DNA from: TH1177 sp042138015
GTDB lineage: Archaea; Thermoproteota; Nitrososphaeria; Nitrososphaerales; Nitrososphaeraceae
Length of the DNA stretch: 64,000 nucleotides
Direction: 5' to 3'
Assembly: GCA_042138015.1 (NCBI GenBank)
Contig: JBHIVA010000004.1
Location: 10,960 to 74,959, forward strand
Positions 57,653 through 64,000 of this stretch are shown here, in pieces. Position 1 is the first letter of the stretch. Each line of letters begins with the position of its first letter. The notes beneath the pieces are model-generated. The model worked only from the letters and a program-made list of their open reading frames with translations, had not been told where the DNA came from and did not search any database. The translations under genes and the position numbers were made by a program.

Positions 57653-58768
57653 ATGGTATATTTAGAATATTGTAATAAATGTCCTGAATGTAATTCTCAT
57701 CTGATTCACGATTTTAGTAAAGGTGAATTTTTATGTGAAAGATGTGGATATGTGGTGTTAGATGAAGTAAATGATTATGGACCCGAATCTATATCGAAGG
57801 ATTTTGAAGAAAAAAATCGTAATACCCGTGCAAGTGGTGCAACGAGCTTTTCCCAACACGACTATGGATTAAGAACAGAAATAGGTCCTGCGTCAAAGGA
57901 TTATGGGGGTAAGCTAATTAATTATACCGTTGCCGAGCAAATGACTAGCATTAGAAAATGGCATTCTAGAATACGTGTTTCGTCATCCAAAGAAAGAAGA
58001 TTATCTAATGTGTTATCAAAGATTAGTGAAACATGTTCAAATCTTTCACTTCCAAAAATTTTAATCGAAACTGCTGCAATGATTTATCGAACTTATGAAA
58101 AAAATAATGAAGCAAAGGGTAAATCTGTATCTTGCATATCTTCTGCAACAATTTATTTAGCATGTAAGAGATGTTCCATTGTTCGTTCACTTGAAGAAAT
58201 AGTAACTGCTTCGGGAAGCTCTCCAAATGACAGATCTAGTCTTAAACTAGCTTCGAAATATTATCGAATAATGTCTATGGAATTAGGAATATATAGCAAT
58301 AAATTAACGAAAGGTGAACACATAAAAGATGAATTACATAATACTTTAGAATATTCCTCTGTTGTGAACTCAGATTTAAATAATATTAAGAATAACTTAC
58401 AGTCAAATAAAATAGACACATATGAGGATATTAATTATAAACCACCTAGTAACTTTGTTTTCTCAAACCTATCAATAGATAATTATATTGCCAAGCTTGT
58501 TAATTTAGCAAAGCTTGAAACTAGGATTGAAAGATTAGCGATCGATTTAGCACACAAAACTTCAAATAATTTGATGGCAGATGGAAAATCTCCAAATGGA
58601 ATAGCAGCTGCCTATATCTACTTAGCAGCTGTTCTATTGGGAATGAATCTTCTTCAAATTGATGTTTCTGGCTTAGCTGGGGTAACGGAAGTTACTATCA
58701 GAAATAGGTGTAAGGAGATACTATGTAGCTCAAAAATAATTATTACTATAAAATCACAAACGCGATAA
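57653..58768 (+). CDS. tfb: Transcription initiation factor B (TFB)
   Basis: 371 residues from ATG. The zinc ribbon has C10, C13, C28, C31 (CPEC and CERCG). The B-finger/reader region includes NTRASGATSFSQHDYGLRTEIG. Two cyclin-fold repeats follow (about 110-210 and 265-360), with a low-complexity insert between them (LEYSSVVNSDLNNIKNN). It binds TBP-DNA and recruits RNA polymerase. Starts one base after gar1. Confidence 0.96.
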   Translation: MVYLEYCNKCPECNSHLIHDFSKGEFLCERCGYVVLDEVNDYGPESISKDFEEKNRNTRASGATSFSQHDYGLRTEIGPASKDYGGKLINYTVAEQMTSIRKWHSRIRVSSSKERRLSNVLSKISETCSNLSLPKILIETAAMIYRTYEKNNEAKGKSVSCISSATIYLACKRCSIVRSLEEIVTASGSSPNDRSSLKLASKYYRIMSMELGIYSNKLTKGEHIKDELHNTLEYSSVVNSDLNNIKNNLQSNKIDTYEDINYKPPSNFVFSNLSIDNYIAKLVNLAKLETRIERLAIDLAHKTSNNLMADGKSPNGIAAAYIYLAAVLLGMNLLQIDVSGLAGVTEVTIRNRCKEILCSSKIIITIKSQTR

Positions 58769-58822
58769 AATTTATTTATTTTATGGATTTCATATATATA
58801 TGATCATAATAATAAATAATCT

Positions 58823-59128
58823 ATGCAAGATTTTTTTGAGATCGAACGACTTATAGAGGATATTGCAAAATTATATTCAACTGCATGCGCTACGTCATGG
58901 TATAAAATCCTAAACAAAGGTTATCCCTCACTTCCTGAGTTCCGAGAAAAAGTAGTTGAATTTATGAAACATTTTGAATATACTCTCTCCTTTTTCCCAA
59001 ATACTGAACAAGGAAATATTTTTAAATCACACGCAAAAAATTTATTAGAAAAAGAAATTAACTCTGTATTGGCAGGAAATAATAAAGAGGTGGAGAAACG
59101 TTACAAATATTTTTTAAATTATAGATGA
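58823..59128 (+). CDS. Hypothetical helical protein
   Basis: 101 residues from ATG, predicted entirely helical (FFEIERLIEDIAKLYSTAC, FREKVVEFMKHFEYTLSFF, AKNLLEKEINSVLAG). No known motif. It follows tfb by 54 nt in the same direction, possibly a distal operon member. Confidence 0.6.
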   Translation: MQDFFEIERLIEDIAKLYSTACATSWYKILNKGYPSLPEFREKVVEFMKHFEYTLSFFPNTEQGNIFKSHAKNLLEKEINSVLAGNNKEVEKRYKYFLNYR

Positions 59129-59790
59129 TTAAAATGATTATTCTAACAACAGTTTTTAAAATAGTATAATGGGTGATAAAGAAATTTTATATAAGACATT
59201 AATATAATTTATTTATAAGGATACAAATTAGTTATTTTTAGTATCAAATATCTCTTGGAATAAGTGATTATTTTTACACTTCTTGTTATTTATAAAAGAA
59301 ATTTTTATAGGTAAAAATGTTTCTTAAAATAGTAGCATTATTAGATACCTTTTAATTTTATATAAAATAAATAACGGAATAAATGCGTAGAATTTTTTTA
59401 TTTTAAAGTTAATAAATTATACTAGATACCATAAAATTTTTAGCCTTTGTCACATAGATCTATCCTGATTAAATTTTTCTTTACAAATCGAGTATTCATG
59501 AGTATTTTATATTATTATTTGGGTCGTTAAAATTTTAAACCTTGCTTTTAGGATCGATTTCAGATTTAAATATAGTACTCTCACATTCTCTCAAATATAT
59601 CGAATAATACATTGATTATCTTCTCCATTAAGTGCAGGAGATGTAGTTTGAATAACGAGGATTGATAGGATACACATAGTACTGATCAATTAAATTATAT
59701 GTAAAAAATTTTCAAACAAATCAATTTATTTATAGAATATGTGAGAATTAAATTAACTATAAATATTGTAAAATCTCAAAATTCTTATTT
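59129..59790. other. Gene-free interval (about 660 nt)
   Basis: AT-rich DNA upstream of the geranylgeranyl reductase gene. No RNA gene, repeat or short ORF with support. Confidence 0.5.
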
Positions 59791-61248
59791 ATGTTGAAAA
59801 ATAAATATGATTATGATATTATAGTAGCAGGTGGGGGTCTATCAGGTTTAATTGTTGCTACGTCTGCTGCTTTTTATTCTAATCAATCATTAAAAATTCT
59901 TGTTATAGACAGGAATTCTTTTTCTGATCTAGGTAAAAAAACCGTGAATGGATGGATCTGTGGTGATGCTGTTGGTAAAAATAGTGTTGATTATATGGCA
60001 AATAGAATTGGTATATCATGGGGGTCTCCCGAAATAGAACATCCTGTAAAAGGTGTTATAGCTTATTCACCAAACCATGAAACAGGAATATCTTTTGACG
60101 GTGATGGTTATATTCTTAACAGAAGAGTTTTGCCCCAGCGTCAGTTAAATGATGCATTAAAAATGGGAATCGAAGTCATTGACAAAATAGCCTTACGGTC
60201 ATTAATATCTGAAAATAATTATATAATTGGTGTTGAAGGTGAAGATATTCAGAGTAGAGAAGTTTTCAAGAAAACTGCTAAATTAACAATTGACTGTACC
60301 GGGGTAACCTCAGTCCTACGAACTAACTTGCCGGTCAATTCATTCATTCAGAAAAAAATAGATAGGGACGATTTGGAGTCTACTGGAAGATATATTTATA
60401 ATTTTAAACCGGTTAATGACGATAAGACATATTTTGATCCAGACTACTGTATTATTCATCTTGATCAAGTATTAGCACCTGGAGGTTATGCGTGGGTTTT
60501 TCCCAAAGGAGAGAACAAAGTAAATATTGGATTAGGTGTTCAACAAAAAGCATTTCAGCTATATAACAAAAAATCTGGAACTAATAAAAATTTAAAAAAT
60601 TTAATTGATGAATATGTAAAGATAAATCCTATCATTTCGGAACCTGAATTTCCTACTGGTGAAGAGGATGAGGGAAACACATGGGGAACATGGCAGGTGT
60701 CAGTACGGCGACAAAATGATTGTCTTGTATGTAATGGATACATGTTGGTAGGAGATTCTGCTTGGATGCCAAAACCATTAGATGCGGGAGGAATAGGTCC
60801 GGCGATAATCGCTGCAACGATAGCTGGAAAGGATGCTGTTGAAGCAATAGAAGCCTCAGATTTTTCTGAAAAAACTCTTTGGAAGTACAACAAAGATTTT
60901 ATCAATGATTATGGGTATAAAACAGCTGGACTAGAAGTTTTTCGTAGATTGCTTCAAACTCTTACAAATGATCAGATAGATTACGGAATGAAATATTTTT
61001 TATCAAAATTCGATATCGAAAAAATAACTGGTGGAGAACATCCTGAATTTGGTAAGCTAGATAAACTTGGAATGTTGATTCGTGGTGCATTGAATAAGAC
61101 CTTGGCAGAAGATTTGAAATTTACATCTCAGTTGAATAAACGCCTTGTTGGACATTATTATAACTATCCTGACGATCCCAATAAATTTCCTGAATGGAAG
61201 AAAATCCTAGATGGTTATCTTAATGATGCATATTCTAAATTTAAATAA
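59791..61248 (+). CDS. Geranylgeranyl reductase family flavoprotein
   Basis: 485 residues from ATG. N-terminal FAD fold DIIVAGGGLSGLIVATSAAFYS, a middle TGRYIYNFKP region, and GYMLVGDSAWMPKPLDAGGIGPAIIAATIAGK as the second FAD motif. The family saturates isoprenoid chains, for example archaeal lipids or quinones. The YxWxFPxG-type motif YAWVFPKGENKVNIGLGV of the family is present. A small membrane-protein ORF follows 20 nt downstream and a UbiE-like gene is near. Confidence 0.92.
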   Translation: MLKNKYDYDIIVAGGGLSGLIVATSAAFYSNQSLKILVIDRNSFSDLGKKTVNGWICGDAVGKNSVDYMANRIGISWGSPEIEHPVKGVIAYSPNHETGISFDGDGYILNRRVLPQRQLNDALKMGIEVIDKIALRSLISENNYIIGVEGEDIQSREVFKKTAKLTIDCTGVTSVLRTNLPVNSFIQKKIDRDDLESTGRYIYNFKPVNDDKTYFDPDYCIIHLDQVLAPGGYAWVFPKGENKVNIGLGVQQKAFQLYNKKSGTNKNLKNLIDEYVKINPIISEPEFPTGEEDEGNTWGTWQVSVRRQNDCLVCNGYMLVGDSAWMPKPLDAGGIGPAIIAATIAGKDAVEAIEASDFSEKTLWKYNKDFINDYGYKTAGLEVFRRLLQTLTNDQIDYGMKYFLSKFDIEKITGGEHPEFGKLDKLGMLIRGALNKTLAEDLKFTSQLNKRLVGHYYNYPDDPNKFPEWKKILDGYLNDAYSKFK

Positions 61249-61268
61249 TACAAAAAAGATGAATCTAT

Positions 61269-61391
61269 ATGGATATATTTGAACCTTCCATATTTTTGGC
61301 AATATTTCCATATGTGTTTATTTCCTTGTTTCCAATAATAGGAATAATATTAGTAACTAGGCAGATTTTAAAATCAAGATATACTGCCTAA
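61269..61391 (+). CDS. Possible 40-residue membrane protein
   Basis: ATG ORF 20 nt after the reductase gene, encoding one long hydrophobic helix (IFLAIFPYVFISLFPIIG) ending in a basic tail (RQILKSRY). A single-span small protein of this sort could be a partner of the reductase. It is too short to be sure it is a gene. Confidence 0.4.
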   Translation: MDIFEPSIFLAIFPYVFISLFPIIGIILVTRQILKSRYTA

Positions 61392-61755
61392 TCTTTGGTT
61401 GTAATAGTGAATTTTAGAATATACACTAACACATAACATAGTAGAAAAGGTACTATAATTCTATCTACAAAACATCCTCAATTTTTCAATATGAGTTTAT
61501 ATAGCTGATTTACACATTTCTTTGAATATTTCGTCTAAAGAGTGAATATAAACATAACGAGGAATAGAAAATTATTTAGTAATTCAATCATTTTTTACAA
61601 ATCAAATTTACACTAGACTCAAAAAATTTATGTAAGACATACAATATGAAGAAAATTATCTAAATTCTTCAACTCATTAAAGTAGATTTTACGATATGAT
61701 AAATATATATTAAAAAGTTGTTTTTGAAGCTAAAAATTCATAGTTAATATATCCT
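61392..61755. other. Gene-free interval (about 360 nt)
   Basis: AT-rich convergent spacer with no recognised feature. Confidence 0.5.
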
Positions 61756-62451
61756 TTACTTAGTAGCAGATACAATAATAGAAGCTCCAAGCAATTTCTT
61801 TCTAAAATTAACATTTGAAAATTTTGTAGATAATAACGACCATAAGATTTTGTTTCTAGGCCATTTTGTATAAGTTCCATATAATGTCTTAAATCTTAAT
61901 CCACTCTCTCCAGCTACCAAAAAAGCTAATAATCTAAGAATATATTTTAAATAAAAATTTACACCAATTCTTATAAATAGTAAATCGGGTTTACCCAGGT
62001 CTACAATAATAAATCTACCATTTTTTTTTAATACTCTATGTACTTCTGAGATAGCAATTTCAAGTTCAATTGCATCTCTCAATGAATAACCACACATTAC
62101 CACATCAAATGTTTCATTTCTAAAAGGTAAATACTCAAATATTCCAGAGGTGGTTGAAAAAATTGTATCTAAATTCAAATTTGAATTTTTCAGCATCTCT
62201 AAAATTGGATCATACATGACTATACTTATCTTATCGCCTGTACATTCTGAGGCCGTTCTTGACATATTTCCAAAACCTGAACCTGCATCTAAAATAAGAT
62301 CACCAGGATGTAAATTTTTACTTATACCCAGTAGTCGGTAAGATTCGTCTTTCCCTAGAGAAATAACTTTATTGACCTTATCATAAACAGGGATGACTTC
62401 TCGAAGAACAGTAATAACCTCATCCCAATATGAATATCCTAATCCAAACAC
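61756..62451 (-). CDS. UbiE/MenG-like class I methyltransferase
   Basis: 231 residues from GTG. The SAM-binding fold has LILDAGSGFGNMSRTAS (motif I), IVMYDPILEML, FRNETFDVVMCGYSLRDAIELE (motif-post) and RVLKKNGRFIIVDLGKPD. The YSLRDxxD-like signature and layout match UbiE/MenG, which methylate quinone rings. Together with the isoprenoid-reducing gene upstream, a role in quinone synthesis is likely but not proven. Confidence 0.85.
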   Translation of the reverse strand: MFGLGYSYWDEVITVLREVIPVYDKVNKVISLGKDESYRLLGISKNLHPGDLILDAGSGFGNMSRTASECTGDKISIVMYDPILEMLKNSNLNLDTIFSTTSGIFEYLPFRNETFDVVMCGYSLRDAIELEIAISEVHRVLKKNGRFIIVDLGKPDLLFIRIGVNFYLKYILRLLAFLVAGESGLRFKTLYGTYTKWPRNKILWSLLSTKFSNVNFRKKLLGASIIVSATK

Positions 62452-62707
62452 TTGTAGAATTATTTTATTAAATTACAAGTATTTTATTCTAATGATATAA
62501 AGAAATCAAATGTTCAATTTATATAAACACATTGTCAAACTGTATATTCTTCATGAAAGGAAATAATATAGAATAATAATGTGATTAAAAATGATTAATT
62601 TGTATTTGTTTTTTGCTAAAATTAGTAAGTATATATTAAAAGTATGATTTTGTTAAAGAATCATGGCAGAGATGATTAAGATAATTCATGGTTTCATTTT
62701 ATGGAGA

Positions 62708-62943
62708 CTATAGTTTTTCTTCATATGTCATTGCAATTGCTTCTTCTGTTTGTTGTAGTTGAACCATAGCCTTTTCTGTATCTGCATTTTCAAGTGCTGT
62801 ATTTGGACTTTGTATATGTTCTCTTACAAAGTTGGTAGACAACCAGGACTAAGTGCAGTCTGTGGAGAAAAGACAAGTAATCCTGCTGCAATTAAAGTAA
62901 CACCCAACACCATAAAGGTTATAGAATATTTTTTGGTTATCAT
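62708..62943 (-). pseudogene. Small signal-peptide protein, split by a single-base frameshift
   Basis: ATG at 62943 encodes a hydrophobic N-terminus (SITFMVLGVTLIAAGLLVF) continuing SPQTALSPGCLPT, then hits a stop. A second frame carries on smoothly from about 62832, with VREHIQSPNTALENADTEKA ending at 62708. One missing base near CCAACTTTG would join them into about 78 residues. Either a recent frameshift or a sequencing error. I tested the junction for a BHB intron and found none. Confidence 0.6.
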
Positions 62944-63526
62944 TATTTGCTACTAAATTTTCTTAGTTTAATGGCAACTATTAGGTTATTTTAATAGTAC
63001 ATGCAACATTAATTTACAAACTCTTTCAATTTTGTAGATATACTGTAAAACTTAACTCGTGATAGAGTAAATTAATACTATAAGATAAAAATTATCCGAA
63101 AAAGTAGTTATAATTAATTAGGTTTAAAAATAAAGTATTTGTCCCTTTTTTTAGTAATTAATATATTTTAATACTTAAATGTGTGATAGTTAAAATTAAT
63201 AGAGAACACTGGTCTATGTACATATTTTCTATACATAATACTTTTTTAGGTTAAAAATATATATTTTTGAAGTGAATATTTTTAACGTTATACACCGCTA
63301 GCTAAACCTCATCTAGTATAATTGATAATAAAGTTATTTCTATAAAGTATCATTTTTCTTCTCCTCTCAAACTATATACCTAAGCCTACTAAATTTCATA
63401 GAAAAGCCAATGTTAAAGAAAATGATTATTATAATACAATCTATATTCTTAAGATTGGTAAAAGTCTACTATTTTGATGAATTAACTAACCAAATATTGA
63501 TAAATGGCTCAATAGAATAGTAAACT
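62944..63526. other. Gene-free interval (about 580 nt)
   Basis: Divergent spacer between the frameshifted small gene and the ferredoxin gene; AT-rich, nothing recognised. Confidence 0.5.
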
Positions 63527-64000
63527 GTGTCCCAAGAATATGTGTGTGTTGATTGCGGTTCCCTGCTTGTGCATTCAAATCCTGTTACATTGGGAAGTAT
63601 GAAAGAGGTACATGAACAACTCTGTGTGATGAAAAGACAAAAACTAATTTCAACTCTGTCAATAAAGGATATTCCAAGCACCATGGTCCAAACTAGTAAA
63701 GTAAGTTCGGTAAATGAATCTCCTAGGTCTGAAATAGTATCTGAAGTTCAACAACTAGGTGAAACTTCCATATCACTTACTGGTTCAGGTACAGATCATT
63801 CTAAAGTAGAAGGCCCAATAAATACATCATTCAAATCTAGTCGTCAAAAAACTGGCAAGTTCAAAGGAATATCTGTATGGGGTCCGGTAGACCCTCCAGG
63901 ACAATTGGGTATCTGGGGAGATAGTGTATGTGTTGATTTTGATATTTGTATCGGTGATGGTGCATGTATAGAAGCATGTCCTGTAAATGTTTATGAATGG
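63527..64000 (+). CDS. Zinc-ferredoxin-type ferredoxin with an extra N-terminal CxxC finger-like domain (3' truncated by window)
   Basis: 158 residues visible from GTG (a TAA lies two codons upstream) to the window end. Residues 1-35 hold a finger-like motif: YVCVDCGSLLVHSNPV then HEQLC (C7, C10, H29, C33). A polar linker follows (about 45-105). From about 108 the protein matches archaeal zinc ferredoxins (SVWGPV, VDFDICIGDGACIEACPVNVYEW). Cluster Cys are C141, C147 and C151, with Asp144 at the position typical of a 3Fe-4S site. The second cluster lies beyond the window. It carries electrons. Confidence 0.85.
   Translation, partial: MSQEYVCVDCGSLLVHSNPVTLGSMKEVHEQLCVMKRQKLISTLSIKDIPSTMVQTSKVSSVNESPRSEIVSEVQQLGETSISLTGSGTDHSKVEGPINTSFKSSRQKTGKFKGISVWGPVDPPGQLGIWGDSVCVDFDICIGDGACIEACPVNVYEW

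Noticed and set aside
62790..62850. BHB-type intron as explanation for the frameshifted small exported protein
   Set aside because: A short stem GGTTG/CAACT exists, but flanking bases do not form the 4-bp central helix with 3-nt bulges. The best alternative would remove 27 nt, which does not fix the frame.
1..64000. CRISPR array, insertion sequence or prophage
   Set aside because: No regularly spaced repeats, transposase or phage structural genes were seen in either strand.

Overview
This window is chromosomal DNA of an ammonia-oxidising-type archaeon (Thaumarchaeota/Nitrososphaeria). Archaeal markers include TFB, aCPSF1/FttA, Alba, aIF5A, SRP19, Gar1, RNA polymerase subunit K, S8e, S25e, type II methionine aminopeptidase, an archaeal ATP-dependent DNA ligase, CofE (coenzyme F420), geranylgeranyl reductase and a zinc-ferredoxin-type ferredoxin. 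Protein families such as DUF424, DUF4342 and many small C2H2 fingers fit the same group. The DNA is very AT-rich, with many gene-free gaps of 0.4 to 1.2 kb and many TTG/GTG starts. By inference this resembles a low-GC, low-coding-density Nitrososphaerales genome such as Nitrosocosmicus. Genus assignment from sequence alone is uncertain.

Layout. 1-7.6 kb: tail of an oligopeptide ABC ATPase, SMC, then decayed genes (GNAT acetyltransferase, cysteinyl-tRNA-synthetase-like ligase, a frameshifted unknown), a secreted cysteine-rich protein and Alba. 8.6-14.4 kb: XPD-like helicase, small basic protein, small zinc finger, tRNA-Pro, MetAP, metallophosphoesterase. 14.4-18.9 kb: carA-carB. 20-28.4 kb: glycosyltransferase, aIF5A, a divergent pair of secreted calcium-repeat proteins, a YggX-like protein, membrane protein, wHTH regulator, PurA, DUF4342. 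29.3-38.2 kb: PyrF, PfkB kinase, UbiX, KH protein, DUF424, sugar-nucleotide transferase, ThiDN, J-protein. 38.4-48.9 kb: TPR protein, Thi4, thioredoxin reductase, cysteine-synthase/TusA pair, CofE/HAD pair, glycosyltransferase, AAG glycosylase, site-2 protease. 49-54.5 kb: aCPSF1, DNA ligase, S25e, cyclophilin-like protein. 54.6-58.8 kb: a co-directional information-processing run rpoK-scpA-scpB-rps8e-srp19-gar1-tfb. 59.8-64 kb: geranylgeranyl reductase, a UbiE-like methyltransferase, and a ferredoxin cut by the window edge.

The standout observation is in carB. The reading frame is interrupted after the conserved GEAGE segment by exactly 26 nt that contain an in-frame stop. Removing those 26 nt restores the conserved GEAGE/FDYSGSQ junction. 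The insert folds into an archaeal bulge-helix-bulge (BHB) splice motif: a 4-bp central helix, two 3-nt bulges with cut sites exactly at the homology-defined borders, and a perfect 7-bp inner helix closed by a 5-nt loop. I read it as a miniature protein-coding intron probably removed by the tRNA splicing endonuclease. The outer helix is weak, and splicing is predicted, not shown.

The genes form recognisable metabolic links: pyrimidine/arginine precursor (CarAB, PyrF), purine (PurA), thiamine (ThiDN, Thi4 with a cysteine at the sulfur-donor position), sulfur transfer (cysteine-synthase family plus TusA), F420 (CofE), isoprenoid lipid/quinone (geranylgeranyl reductase, UbiE-like, UbiX), chromosome condensation (SMC, ScpA, ScpB all present) and transcription/translation. 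No CRISPR array, insertion sequence or prophage was seen.
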